Shown piece after piece: positions 26,686 to 35,775 of a DNA stretch of 64,000 nucleotides. Positions within the stretch are counted from its first letter, which is position 1. Each line of letters opens with the position of its first letter. The DNA comes from Aliarcobacter sp. GTDB lineage: Bacteria > Campylobacterota > Campylobacteria > Campylobacterales > Arcobacteraceae. The position numbers were made by a program, and so were the translations under genes. Below the pieces are notes generated by a model. That model did not search any database and was not told the DNA's origin. It was given only the letters and a program-made list of their open reading frames with translations. The stretch lies in the NCBI GenBank assembly GCA_028690445.1, contig JAQVBE010000017.1, forward strand, positions 1 through 64,000. The letters are read 5' to 3'.

Positions 26686-28594
26686 CAAAGAAGAACAAGC
26701 TGTTGTTAGCAATGAAGCTAATCAAAATGAAACTGCCCCAGAAAATATAGAGGGTGAAGCTAAAAAACCTTTCAAAAAAAGAAAACCTAAGCCAAAAGTT
26801 GCAAGAGATCCTCAGGCAATACAACAAGTAAAAGGGGAAGGTTGGATTACTGATTTAAAAAAAGCTTATTTAATCAACGAAAAAATACATAGGGATAGAT
26901 TAAATCCTCATTACAAATTAAATCTAAATACTAATGCCAAACTTAAAATTACTCCACTTGGAGGATTAGGTGAAATTGGTGGAAATATGATGGTTATTGA
27001 AACTGAGAATGAAGCAATAATTGTTGATGTTGGTATGAGTTTTCCTGATGAGAATATGCATGGAGTTGATATTTTAATTCCAGATTTTACTTATATTAGA
27101 GAAATTAAAGACAAAATTGTCGGAATTATTATTACTCATGGACATGAAGATCATATTGGTGCAATGCCATATTTATTTAAAGAAATGCAATTTCCTGTTT
27201 ATGGAACTTCATTACCTTTAGAAATGATTGGTTCAAAATTTGATGAGCATAAAATGAGAGAACATAGAGGTTATTTTAGAGCTATTCAAAAAAGAACGCC
27301 TATAAAAATTGGAAATGAGTTTGAAGTTGAATGGATGCATGTAACTCACTCAATTATTGATTCATCGTGTATTGCTGTTAAAACAGCAGCTGGAACGATG
27401 ATTCATACAGGTGATTTTAAAATTGACCATACTCCAATTGATGGTTTTCCAACAGATTTACATAGACTTGCACATTATGGAGAAGAGGGTGTTTTAGTTT
27501 TAACATCAGATTCAACAAATTCACATTCACCTGGATTTACAAGAACTGAAAAAACAGTTGGACCTACTTTTGATAGAATATTCCAAAATGCAAAAGGAAG
27601 AGTTTTAATGTCAACTTTTTCTTCAAATATTCATAGAGTTTCACAAGCAATTGAAAGAGCTTTAAATTACAATAGAAAAATCTGTGTAATTGGAAGATCA
27701 ATGGAAAAAAATCTTGAATTAGCAATGAGTCTTGGATATATTAAATTTCCTAAAGACCAATTTATTGAAGCACACGAAGTAAATAAATATAATGATAATG
27801 AAATTCTAATTGTTACAACTGGTTCTCAAGGGGAATCAATGTCAGCACTTTATAGAATGGCAATTCATGAACATAGACATATTAAAATCAAACCGGATGA
27901 TCAAATTATTCTTTCAGCAAAAGCAATTCCTGGAAATGAGGGAAGTGTTTCTGGAATTATAAACCATCTTTTAAAAGCTGGTGCAAAAGTAGCATATCAA
28001 GATTATCCAGATATTCATGTTTCTGGACATGCAGCTCAAGAAGAACAAAAATTAATGCTTAGACTTGTAAAACCTAAATTCTTTTTACCAGTTCATGGTG
28101 AATATAATCATGCTTTAAAACATGGACAAACAGGGATTGATTGTGGTGTACTAGAGCGAAATGTTTATATCATGAGTGATGGTGAACAAATTGAAGTAAG
28201 CCCAAAATATCTTAAAAAAGTAAAAACTGTTAAAACAGGAAAAGTTTATATTGACAATCAATTAAATCATAAAATTTCAGATGATGTTATTTTAGATAGA
28301 CAAACAATGGCAAACGAGGGTGTTGTTATGATTGTTGCTCAAATAAATGAAGATGATAGAACAATGGCACAAAGACCAAAAGTTACATCATTTGGATTAG
28401 TTCCTGACAAACAAGATAAATTCTTTGCAAAAGAGATTGAAGACTTATTAACTGTATTCTTAGAAAACATTAAACCAGGAATTCTAAAAAATAGTAGAAT
28501 CTTAGAAGATGAATTAAGAAAAGTAGTAAGAAAACATTGTACAAGAAAATATAAAAAATACCCAATGATAGTTCCAACAATCTTTGTTCAATAA
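26672..28594 (+). CDS. rnj: Ribonuclease J
   Basis: RNase J is a metallo-beta-lactamase/beta-CASP enzyme with endo- and 5'-exonuclease activity, the main mRNA-decay enzyme in Campylobacterota. The HxHxDH zinc motif is HGHEDHIG (about 156-163). TGDFKID, the beta-CASP block VTTGSQGE and FLPVHGEYNH are also visible. A roughly 90-residue N-terminal extension rich in Glu then Lys (KKPFKKRKPKPK) resembles the extension of H. pylori RNase J. Total length 640. The start ATG lies within the end of ksgA; kdsD follows after 9 bases. Confidence 0.95.
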   Translation: MEEINKEEQAVVSNEANQNETAPENIEGEAKKPFKKRKPKPKVARDPQAIQQVKGEGWITDLKKAYLINEKIHRDRLNPHYKLNLNTNAKLKITPLGGLGEIGGNMMVIETENEAIIVDVGMSFPDENMHGVDILIPDFTYIREIKDKIVGIIITHGHEDHIGAMPYLFKEMQFPVYGTSLPLEMIGSKFDEHKMREHRGYFRAIQKRTPIKIGNEFEVEWMHVTHSIIDSSCIAVKTAAGTMIHTGDFKIDHTPIDGFPTDLHRLAHYGEEGVLVLTSDSTNSHSPGFTRTEKTVGPTFDRIFQNAKGRVLMSTFSSNIHRVSQAIERALNYNRKICVIGRSMEKNLELAMSLGYIKFPKDQFIEAHEVNKYNDNEILIVTTGSQGESMSALYRMAIHEHRHIKIKPDDQIILSAKAIPGNEGSVSGIINHLLKAGAKVAYQDYPDIHVSGHAAQEEQKLMLRLVKPKFFLPVHGEYNHALKHGQTGIDCGVLERNVYIMSDGEQIEVSPKYLKKVKTVKTGKVYIDNQLNHKISDDVILDRQTMANEGVVMIVAQINEDDRTMAQRPKVTSFGLVPDKQDKFFAKEIEDLLTVFLENIKPGILKNSRILEDELRKVVRKHCTRKYKKYPMIVPTIFVQ

Positions 28595-28603
28595 GGAATA
28601 AAA

Positions 28604-29566
28604 ATGAATTTTAAGCAAATAGTAAAAGATGTTTTATTAACTGAGGCAAAAGAGCTAGAAAAAGCGGCTGCTATTATCTCTTTTGATATTGAAAAAGCTA
28701 TTGATTTAATTATAAATTCAAAAGGGAAACTTATTGTTACAGGTGTTGGTAAATCTGGTCTTGTAGGAACAAAAATTGCAGCAACTCTTGCAAGTACAGG
28801 AACAAGTTCATTTTTTCTTCATCCAACAGAAGCAATGCATGGTGATTTAGGAATGGTTGGTAAAGAAGATATTGTTTTAGGAATTTCATATAGTGGAGAA
28901 AGCGATGAATTAGTTCAAATTCTTCCTCATTTAAAAAGATTTAATATTCCTCTAATTGCAATGGCTAGAAATCCTGAGTCAACACTTGCAAAATATGCAG
29001 ATATTTTTATAAATATAAATGTAGAAAAAGAGGGTTGTCCACTTGATGCTGCCCCAATGTCTTCCACTACTTTAACTATGGCTATGGGTGATGCTTTAGC
29101 TGTTTGTTTAATGAAAAAAAGAGATTTCAAGAAAGAGGATTTTGCATCTTTTCATCCAGGTGGAAGTTTAGGTAAAAAACTTTTTGTTAAAGTAGATGAT
29201 TTATTAAGAAAAGAAAATCTTCCTGTCGTTTCACGTGAAACGAAACTAAAAGATGCAATTTTAGTAATGAGTGAAGGAAGACTTGGAAGTGTTATTATTG
29301 AAGATGAAAATAAAAAAGTAATTGCACTTTTAAGTGATGGAGATTTAAGACGAGCTTTAATGAATGATAATTTTTCAATGGATTGTAAAGTAGAAGATAT
29401 TGCTACAAAAAATCCAAAAAAATTAAAAAACAAAGAGCTTTTAGCAAGTGATGCACTGCAAGTGATAGAAGATTATAAAATACAGCTATTAATTGTAACT
29501 GATGAAAATGATAAATTAGTTGGTGTATTACATATTCATGATTTAATTGAAGCTGGTATAAAATGA
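28604..29566 (+). CDS. kdsD: D-arabinose 5-phosphate isomerase KdsD
   Basis: The enzyme converts ribulose 5-phosphate to arabinose 5-phosphate for Kdo and lipopolysaccharide core synthesis. The N-terminal SIS domain carries VTGVGKSGLVGTKIAATLASTGT and FLHPTEAMHGDLGMV with active-site Lys and His. SYSGESDE is the phosphosugar loop. Two CBS motifs follow (about 205-320). Length 320 fits the family. It overlaps rluB by 4 bases. Confidence 0.92.
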   Translation: MNFKQIVKDVLLTEAKELEKAAAIISFDIEKAIDLIINSKGKLIVTGVGKSGLVGTKIAATLASTGTSSFFLHPTEAMHGDLGMVGKEDIVLGISYSGESDELVQILPHLKRFNIPLIAMARNPESTLAKYADIFININVEKEGCPLDAAPMSSTTLTMAMGDALAVCLMKKRDFKKEDFASFHPGGSLGKKLFVKVDDLLRKENLPVVSRETKLKDAILVMSEGRLGSVIIEDENKKVIALLSDGDLRRALMNDNFSMDCKVEDIATKNPKKLKNKELLASDALQVIEDYKIQLLIVTDENDKLVGVLHIHDLIEAGIK

Positions 29567-30369
29567 AAAAGAAAATAGAAGAGACTCAAGAAGAGTTAGT
29601 AAGATTAAATAAATTTTTATCTCACAATAGTAACTACTCAAGAAGAGAAGCTGATAAGCTAATAGAAGAGGGTAGAGTAAAAGTAAATGGAAAAGTTGTT
29701 ACAAATCTTGCAACAAAAGTTTCAAATAGTGATGAAGTACATATTGGTAAAAAAACAATTAGAGAAGATAAAAATAAAATAAGTACTGTAATTGTTTACA
29801 ATAAACCAAAAGGTGAGATTGTTTCTAAAAAAGACCCTCAAGGCAGAAAAACTATTTATGATTCTCTTGATCATAAATATAAACACTTTTTAAGTGTAGG
29901 AAGACTTGATTACGCAAGTGAAGGATTACTTCTTTTATCTGATAGTGTAGAAATTGTTGATGCTTTAATGCACTCTGATTTGGAAAGAGTTTATAAAATA
30001 AAAGTAAATGGTGTTATCACAAAACCTGTTGAACAAGCAATGCAAAATGGTTTAGAAATTGAAGATGCAACAGGTGGAGCATATAAAACAAGTAAAATAA
30101 AATCTATGAGTTTTGCACCTTTTTTAGCTTACGATATCCAAAGTAATGGTGAAAAATTCTCTAAAATCAAAGTTGTAATAAGTGAAGGTAAAAATAGAGA
30201 GTTAAGAAGATTCTTTGCTCACTTTGGACTTGATGTACTTGATTTAAAAAGATTAGAATATGGTGGAATTTCTCTAAACAATCTACCAACTGGAAAAACA
30301 AGATTTTTAACAAAAGAGGAATACAAAAATCTAAGAATCTTTATGAACGAAGATGATAGATCTCTCTAA
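29563..30369 (+). CDS. rluB: RsuA/RluB-family pseudouridine synthase
   Basis: The 268-residue protein has an N-terminal S4 RNA-binding domain (VRLNKFLSHNSNYSRREADKLIEEGRVKVNG, about 12-45). A catalytic domain follows, with the Asp in GRLDYASEGLLLLS and the C-terminal GKNRELRRFFAHFG. It isomerises uridine in rRNA. Helix 89 U2605-type (RluB) is the usual target for this subgroup, but RsuA and RluF cannot be excluded. It overlaps kdsD upstream and rarA downstream. Confidence 0.85.
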   Translation: MKKKIEETQEELVRLNKFLSHNSNYSRREADKLIEEGRVKVNGKVVTNLATKVSNSDEVHIGKKTIREDKNKISTVIVYNKPKGEIVSKKDPQGRKTIYDSLDHKYKHFLSVGRLDYASEGLLLLSDSVEIVDALMHSDLERVYKIKVNGVITKPVEQAMQNGLEIEDATGGAYKTSKIKSMSFAPFLAYDIQSNGEKFSKIKVVISEGKNRELRRFFAHFGLDVLDLKRLEYGGISLNNLPTGKTRFLTKEEYKNLRIFMNEDDRSL

Positions 30370-31543
30370 TAAACTAAGACCAACAAGTTTAGAAACATTT
30401 GTTGGTCAATCTCATATTATCGCAAAAGATAAAGCGCTTTATAAACTAATCAAACAAAAAGATATTCCTCATCTATTTTTCTATGGAAAACCAGGAACTG
30501 GTAAAACGACATTAGCAAAAATAATTGCCCGTGAAATAAATACAGATTATTACTACTTTAATGCAACAAGTATAAAAATTGAGGACTTACGAAAAGTATT
30601 TGAAAAATATAAAGGGAGTTTGATTAAACCTTTAATTTTTATTGATGAAGTTCATAGACTTTCAAAAACTCAACAAGAAGTATTACTTCCAATCATGGAG
30701 AATTATGATGCAATAATCATTGGTGCAAGTACAGAAAATCCATTTTTTACTTTAACTTCTGCTATTCGTTCAAGATCATTTTTATATGAATTTAAAGCTT
30801 TTACAAAAGATGAAATGAATAAAATTCTTCATATTGCTTTAAAAGATATAGAGATAAATATTGAACCTCTTGCTTTAGAGTACTTGATAACTTCAAGTTC
30901 AGGAGATGCAAGAGCAATGCTTACACTTCTAAACTTTGCATATAAAGCTTCAAAAAATATTGAGCTAAGTTTGTTAAAAGAGTTAAGAGAAAGTGTAATA
31001 GGCGATGGTGTTTCATCATCTGATACACATTATGATTTAGCAAGTGCCATGATAAAATCTTTAAGAGGTTCAGATATAAATGCTGCACTTTATTATATGA
31101 GCAGATTAATAAATGGTGGAGAAAGTGTAGATTTTATAACAAGAAGATTAGTAATTTTTGCTAGTGAAGATATTGGGAATGCAAATCCAAATGCTTTAAA
31201 TCTTGCAGTAAATACAATGACAGCTTGTAATAAAATTGGTTATCCAGAATCACGGATTATACTTTCACAATGCGCAATCTATCTAGCATCAAGCCCAAAA
31301 TCAAATAGTGCTTATAATGCTATCAATAAAGCTCTAGAAGAGATAAAAGCTGGTAATATACTAGATATACCAAAACATCTTGATTCACAGCATATAGGAT
31401 ATTTATACCCCCATAATTTTGGTGGTTACGTTGAACAAGAATATTTAGAAGAAGATTTATTGCTTTATGAAAATTCTAGTATTGGTTTTGAAAAAACTTT
31501 GAATGAATGGCTAAACAAAATAAAAAACAAAAAAGAGGTTTAA
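30353..31543 (+). CDS. rarA: Replication-associated recombination protein RarA (MgsA/WRNIP1)
   Basis: The 396-residue AAA+ ATPase acts at stalled replication forks. Starting at MIDLSNKLRPTSLETFVGQSHII, it has Walker A FYGKPGTGKTTLAK (about 44-57), Walker B LIFIDEVHRLS, sensor ASTENPFFTL and the family C-terminal GGESVDFITRRLVIFASEDIG tetramerisation region. A 17-base overlap with rluB and a 1-base gap to hemJ show one operon. Confidence 0.93.
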   Translation: MIDLSNKLRPTSLETFVGQSHIIAKDKALYKLIKQKDIPHLFFYGKPGTGKTTLAKIIAREINTDYYYFNATSIKIEDLRKVFEKYKGSLIKPLIFIDEVHRLSKTQQEVLLPIMENYDAIIIGASTENPFFTLTSAIRSRSFLYEFKAFTKDEMNKILHIALKDIEINIEPLALEYLITSSSGDARAMLTLLNFAYKASKNIELSLLKELRESVIGDGVSSSDTHYDLASAMIKSLRGSDINAALYYMSRLINGGESVDFITRRLVIFASEDIGNANPNALNLAVNTMTACNKIGYPESRIILSQCAIYLASSPKSNSAYNAINKALEEIKAGNILDIPKHLDSQHIGYLYPHNFGGYVEQEYLEEDLLLYENSSIGFEKTLNEWLNKIKNKKEV

Positions 31544-31544
31544 A

Positions 31545-32063
31545 ATGGAATATTACACTTGGATTTTAACTTTTCATGTAGTAGCTTTTATGTCTTGGAT
31601 GGCAATGCTTTTTTATCTACCTAGATTATTCGTTTATCATGTAGAAAATATTGATAAAAAAGAGTATGTAGAGATAGTAAAGATTCAAGAATTTAAAATA
31701 TATAAATATATTGGCGCTCCTGCAATGTGGGCAACAATATTAAGTGGAATAACTATGTTGATTTTAAATCCTATTTTATTGGATCTTAGTATAAATCCTT
31801 GGATGTATGCAAAATTATCAACTTTAATTTTATTAATTATTTATTCATTTTCACTTGAGAAATATAGAAAAGAATTACATCATGATAAGTGTAAGAAAAG
31901 TGGAAAATTCTTTAGAATGTATAATGAAATGCCAACAATGTTGGCAATATTAATTGTTGGATATGTTATTACAAAATCTTTTTCATTGCTTTTTACATCA
32001 ATCATAGTTATACTATTTGCATATATTTCTTATGTAATAATGAAGCCTAAAAAGGTTAACTAA
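31545..32063 (+). CDS. hemJ: Protoporphyrinogen IX oxidase HemJ
   Basis: HemJ oxidises protoporphyrinogen IX to protoporphyrin IX in heme synthesis, using an intramembrane heme. The 172-residue protein has about four membrane helices and the family blocks LTFHVVAFMSWMAMLFYLPRLFVYH (conserved His), AMWATILSGITML, WMYAKL and RMYNEMPTMLAILIV. It shares its last base with the phoH-PIN start (TAATG). Confidence 0.92.
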   Translation: MEYYTWILTFHVVAFMSWMAMLFYLPRLFVYHVENIDKKEYVEIVKIQEFKIYKYIGAPAMWATILSGITMLILNPILLDLSINPWMYAKLSTLILLIIYSFSLEKYRKELHHDKCKKSGKFFRMYNEMPTMLAILIVGYVITKSFSLLFTSIIVILFAYISYVIMKPKKVN

Positions 32064-33466
32064 TGAACTTTGAAAAATATTATATTTTAGATACAAATAT
32101 TTTACTTGAAGATGCTACAAATATCTTTAAACTTTCTCAAAATGGGCATAATCTTATTATTCTCGCAGAGACTGTTTTGGATGAAATTGATACAAAAAAA
32201 AGTGGCTTTGAAGAGATAAATTTCCAAGCTAGAGAGTTTGCTAGAATTCTTGAAAATGCAACAATAATTGAATCAATAAAAAGAGACTTGTATAAAATAA
32301 TTAGATTAAAAATAAATGACAAAAATACATTTATAGATATTATTTCAAAAGAAGAGTATGAAGTTAATATTAAAAATGTATCTTTAAATATCATAAATGA
32401 TAGAAAAATTTTAGAAATTGCAAAATTTGCGAATATTTATTATACAACTCAAGTTGAATTTTTATCACTTGATATAATGGCGAGAACAAGAGCTATATCT
32501 CTTGATATAAAAACAGATGCTCTTGTTGGAAAAGATAAAGATGTTTTTGAGTTCGAATTTACAAAAGATATTACTATAAACTTTGAGGATTTAGAATTTT
32601 TAGATAATCAAGAAATAGTTAAATTTGATAAAGAATATAAACCTTATAACTTCTCATATTGTTTTAAAGTTAAATCGTCAGATCAAGTTTTATTAGCAAA
32701 TATTCAAAATAAAAGAATAAAGATTCTAGATGAAGAGGAAATTCGAGATCAAATTATTACTCCTTTAAATAAAGAGCAACTTTTCTTTAGTGATGCTATG
32801 TTAAATCACTTGTACAATGTTTTAATCATAGAAGCTAAGGCTGGTTCAGGAAAAACTCTTTTAGCTCTTTCTGGGGCTTTAAAATTAGTAAGACAAAAGC
32901 ATTTTCAAAAGATTATTTACATAAGAAACTCTATTGAATCACTCGATAAGGGTGAGGATGTTGGTTATTTACCAGGTCTTGAAGAAAAGTTTAAAATATA
33001 CAATCATCCTTTAATGGATAGTTTAGATTATATTATAAGAACTGAACACAAAAGAAAAAGAAACAAAAAAAATCTAGATGCAGTTTTTAATGAACTTGAT
33101 GATAGTGAAGTAACGGCAAGAATCGAACAAATGATTAGTAATTATGGAATTGAAACAATGTGGGTAGGAGAAATGAGAGGAAGAACTTTATCAAATGCTT
33201 TTATAATAATTGATGAAGCACAAAATATGTCAAATAAAACAATGCAGATGGTTCTTTCAAGAATTGACAGCTCATGTAAAGTTGTTGTACTTGGATCTAA
33301 TAAACAAATAGATAATTTTTATGTAAATAAATATACTAATGCTTTAACTACACTTCTTAAATCAACTAAAAATGAAAATAAACTTGTAAATACATATGCA
33401 ATTAAATTACAAAAAGTTCTAAGAGGTCCTATTACAGAGTGGGCTGAAGAGATTTTCTCAAAATAA
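32063..33466 (+). CDS. PIN-PhoH (YlaK-type) ATPase/RNase
   Basis: The 467-residue protein joins an N-terminal PIN nuclease domain (YILDTNILLEDATNIF with the first acidic residue, about 6-22) to a C-terminal PhoH helicase-like ATPase. Walker A is in AKAGSGKTLLALS (about 257-270) and Walker B in AFIIIDEAQNMS (about 379-390). PhoH2-type proteins unwind and cut RNA, and related PIN-PhoH proteins may act in RNA turnover; substrate unknown. It is the last gene of the ksgA-to-phoH operon. Confidence 0.88.
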   Translation: MNFEKYYILDTNILLEDATNIFKLSQNGHNLIILAETVLDEIDTKKSGFEEINFQAREFARILENATIIESIKRDLYKIIRLKINDKNTFIDIISKEEYEVNIKNVSLNIINDRKILEIAKFANIYYTTQVEFLSLDIMARTRAISLDIKTDALVGKDKDVFEFEFTKDITINFEDLEFLDNQEIVKFDKEYKPYNFSYCFKVKSSDQVLLANIQNKRIKILDEEEIRDQIITPLNKEQLFFSDAMLNHLYNVLIIEAKAGSGKTLLALSGALKLVRQKHFQKIIYIRNSIESLDKGEDVGYLPGLEEKFKIYNHPLMDSLDYIIRTEHKRKRNKKNLDAVFNELDDSEVTARIEQMISNYGIETMWVGEMRGRTLSNAFIIIDEAQNMSNKTMQMVLSRIDSSCKVVVLGSNKQIDNFYVNKYTNALTTLLKSTKNENKLVNTYAIKLQKVLRGPITEWAEEIFSK

Positions 33467-33506
33467 TATTCATAAAAATATATTAAATTAATATATTTTA
33501 TTTCTA

Positions 33507-33537
33507 ATTATAAACATATTTAAAAGATGTTTATAAT
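33507..33537 (+). terminator. Perfect 11-bp hairpin after phoH
   Basis: Arms 33507-33517 and 33527-33537 (ATTATAAACAT/ATGTTTATAAT) match exactly over a 9-base loop, 41 bp past the phoH stop. There is no T-run, so it may be a weak terminator, an RNA-stability hairpin or a protein site. Confidence 0.45.
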
Positions 33538-33750
33538 TCATTCTTAAAACAAATCTACTTCTTAATCAAAAACTAAATATAGTAAAAATATTCTATTCTA
33601 ATTAACTTTTTATTTATTAATTTAAATACAAATCATAGAATTATTAAATTCATTATAAACTCGATAATATAGTCTAGTTATAAATATTAACCATATTTAA
33701 ATTACTGATAAAAGTTATCCTAAAAAATAAATATATTATTTTAATCTGTG

Positions 33751-33774
33751 TTATAATACATATTATAATACATA
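33751..33774 (+). promoter_or_regulatory. Duplicated -10 box and palindrome before the Phd-like gene
   Basis: A 12-bp unit TTATAATACATA is repeated perfectly twice, giving two TATAAT boxes (33752-33757 and 33764-33769). The pair also forms a palindrome TTATAATA-CA-TATTATAA (33751-33768). AAAAGGA follows as the ribosome site. This suggests an autoregulated promoter. Confidence 0.5.
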
Positions 33775-33785
33775 AAAGGAATCTA

Positions 33786-34172
33786 ATGGGATTATTACAA
33801 TATACATCAAATGAAATGTTCTCATCGACAGAATTAGTAAGAAAAAGTAAAAATATTTTTGATAAATTAAATCGAAATGAAATTGAAAAAGCTATAGTTC
33901 TAAGAGATGGTAAACCAGGGATTATTCTACTAGACTTCAATCATTATGAAAAAATAATGAATGAATATCTTTTATTAAAAAACCAAATTCCATCAAATAA
34001 ACAAGGAATAAAAAAAGAGATTAAAGCTGAAAAAGTTGAGCTTAAAAAAGAAATTGAAATAGAAAAAGAAGAAGCTAAAGCTTCATTTTCAGATGATGAA
34101 AATAATGAATTTTCATTTGATTCAGATTTAACAAAAGATAAGCCTGAACCACTTAAAGAATTTTGGGATTAA
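33786..34172 (+). CDS. Phd/YefM-like protein with charged C-terminal tail
   Basis: The 128-residue protein starts with a segment (about 10-60, FSSTELVRKSKNIFDKLNRNEIEKAIVLRDGKPGIILLDFNHYEKIM) of the shape of Phd/YefM antitoxin DNA-binding domains. A Lys/Glu-rich, probably helical stretch (about 75-105) follows, then an acidic tail ending KEFWD. There is no toxin gene beside it; the next gene, 4 bases on, is the FrdA-like flavoprotein. It may be an orphan repressor of the frd-like operon rather than an antitoxin. The palindrome at its promoter is consistent with autoregulation. The family call is by eye. Confidence 0.55.
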   Translation: MGLLQYTSNEMFSSTELVRKSKNIFDKLNRNEIEKAIVLRDGKPGIILLDFNHYEKIMNEYLLLKNQIPSNKQGIKKEIKAEKVELKKEIEIEKEEAKASFSDDENNEFSFDSDLTKDKPEPLKEFWD

Positions 34173-34176
34173 CATT

Positions 34177-35775
34177 ATGATTGATGTACTAATAATTGGT
34201 TCAGGAATTGCTGGATTAACAGCAGCTATTAATGCTTCTAATAATAACTCAAAAGTTTTAGTTTTATCAAAAACCTATCCAACACATTCACAAAGTGTAC
34301 AAGCACAAGGTGGAATAAATGCTGTTTTATATGAAGATGATGATAGTATTGATACACATGTAGAAGATACATATAAAGCCTCTTGTAAACTATCAAATAA
34401 AGATAATATAAAGGTTATGTGTCAAAATGCTAAAGAAACTATATATTGGCTTGATTCTATTGGAGTACCATTTAATCGAACAAATAAAAACAAAATATCA
34501 CAAAGAAAGTTTGGTGGAACAAAAAAAATCAGAACTTGTTATTCAAGTGATTATACTGGATTAAAGATTTTACATACACTTTATGATAGATGTCTAGAAC
34601 AAAATATTGAGTTTAAGAGTGAACATCTTTTATTAAATCTGATTATTGAAAATGATAAATGTATTGGAGTTACAGCTCTTGATATAAAAGAGGGTACAGT
34701 AAAAGAATTTTTATCTAAAACAACTATTTTAGCAACTGGTGGATATGCAGGAATTTATACAAACCATACAACAAATTCATATTCAAATACAGCAGATGGA
34801 ATAGCTATTGCTTTTGATGCAGGAGTTGAATTATCAAATATGGAATTTGTTCAATTTCATCCAACAAGCCTTGAGAATTCTAATATATTAATCAGTGAAA
34901 GTGCTCGAGGTGAGGGTGGATATTTACTTGATGAAGAAGAAAATAGATTTATAGATGAATTAAAACCAAGAGATGAAGTTGCAAGAGCAATATATGAAAG
35001 AATAGAGAAAAATCAAAAAGTATATTTGGATTTAAGACATTTAGGTATTGATAAAATAAAAGAATTAATGCCTCAAGAAAGAAGATTAGCATTAGATTAC
35101 TCAAATATAAAAATTGAAGAACAATTACTTCCAATAACTCCAGCTAGTCATTATAGTATGGGAGGAATAAAAACAGATAAAGATTCTAAAACAAATATAA
35201 AGAATCTTTTTGCTTGTGGAGAGTGTGCTGAGGCTTCAATTCATGGAGCAAATAGATTAGGTGGTAATTCATTACTTGAAATAGTAACTTTTGGAAAGAT
35301 TGCTGGAATAAATGCTTCAAATGAAGCAAAACAAATTAATGAAATAAACAAACCAAATACTATATCAAAAGAGATAAATAGGATAAATGAGATTTATAAC
35401 TATCCAAATGAAATAAACTTTTATGATAAAAAAGATGAAATTGGTAAATTACTTTACGATAATTTAGGATTATTTAGAAATGAAATAAAAATTCTAGATT
35501 TGATTGATAAAATAAAAGAAATTCAATCAGAAATAAAATCTATGGGAATTAGTGATAAATCGAAATTTTATAATAAAAATCTAGTAGAGTTTATAGAGTT
35601 TAAAAATATAATAAATGTTGCATTACTTGTTTGTATTTCCGCATTAAATCGTAAAGAAAGTAGGGGAAGTCATTTTAGATTGGATTTTCCTTTTGAATTA
35701 GAAGATTATGAAAAAAATTGCATTATAAAGAAATTAAATGATGAAATAGTTTTTAAGTTTGAGGAAATAAGATGA
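34177..35775 (+). CDS. Fumarate reductase/succinate dehydrogenase-like flavoprotein subunit
   Basis: The 532-residue FAD protein has GSGIAGLTAAINAS (about 8-21) and the blocks QFHPTSL, RDEVARAI, PASHYSMGGI and GANRLGGNSLLE, which carry the catalytic His/Arg residues of FrdA/SdhA. The residue aligned with the covalent-FAD His (SHTVxAQGG in homologues) is Gln39 (THSQSVQAQGG), so FAD is probably not covalently bound. There is no Tat signal, so the site is cytoplasmic. It is shorter than usual FrdA. With the FeS subunit but no anchor gene, it may be a soluble or unusual fumarate reductase. L-aspartate oxidase is less likely because of the adjacent FrdB-like subunit. Confidence 0.75.
   Translation: MIDVLIIGSGIAGLTAAINASNNNSKVLVLSKTYPTHSQSVQAQGGINAVLYEDDDSIDTHVEDTYKASCKLSNKDNIKVMCQNAKETIYWLDSIGVPFNRTNKNKISQRKFGGTKKIRTCYSSDYTGLKILHTLYDRCLEQNIEFKSEHLLLNLIIENDKCIGVTALDIKEGTVKEFLSKTTILATGGYAGIYTNHTTNSYSNTADGIAIAFDAGVELSNMEFVQFHPTSLENSNILISESARGEGGYLLDEEENRFIDELKPRDEVARAIYERIEKNQKVYLDLRHLGIDKIKELMPQERRLALDYSNIKIEEQLLPITPASHYSMGGIKTDKDSKTNIKNLFACGECAEASIHGANRLGGNSLLEIVTFGKIAGINASNEAKQINEINKPNTISKEINRINEIYNYPNEINFYDKKDEIGKLLYDNLGLFRNEIKILDLIDKIKEIQSEIKSMGISDKSKFYNKNLVEFIEFKNIINVALLVCISALNRKESRGSHFRLDFPFELEDYEKNCIIKKLNDEIVFKFEEIR

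Larger units (their letters stand above)
33467..33785. other. Intergenic region before the Phd-like gene
   Basis: This 319-bp gap is very AT-rich and has no coding frame of note. It holds one perfect 11-bp hairpin (33507-33537) and a duplicated -10/palindrome directly before the next gene. The middle shows nothing I can assign. Confidence 0.6.

Noticed and set aside
33786..34172. A complete type II toxin-antitoxin pair
   Set aside because: No toxin-like gene is adjacent; the following gene is a respiratory flavoprotein.
34177..35775. L-aspartate oxidase (NadB)
   Set aside because: HYSMGGI and the translationally coupled FrdB-like FeS subunit point to the fumarate reductase/succinate dehydrogenase group.
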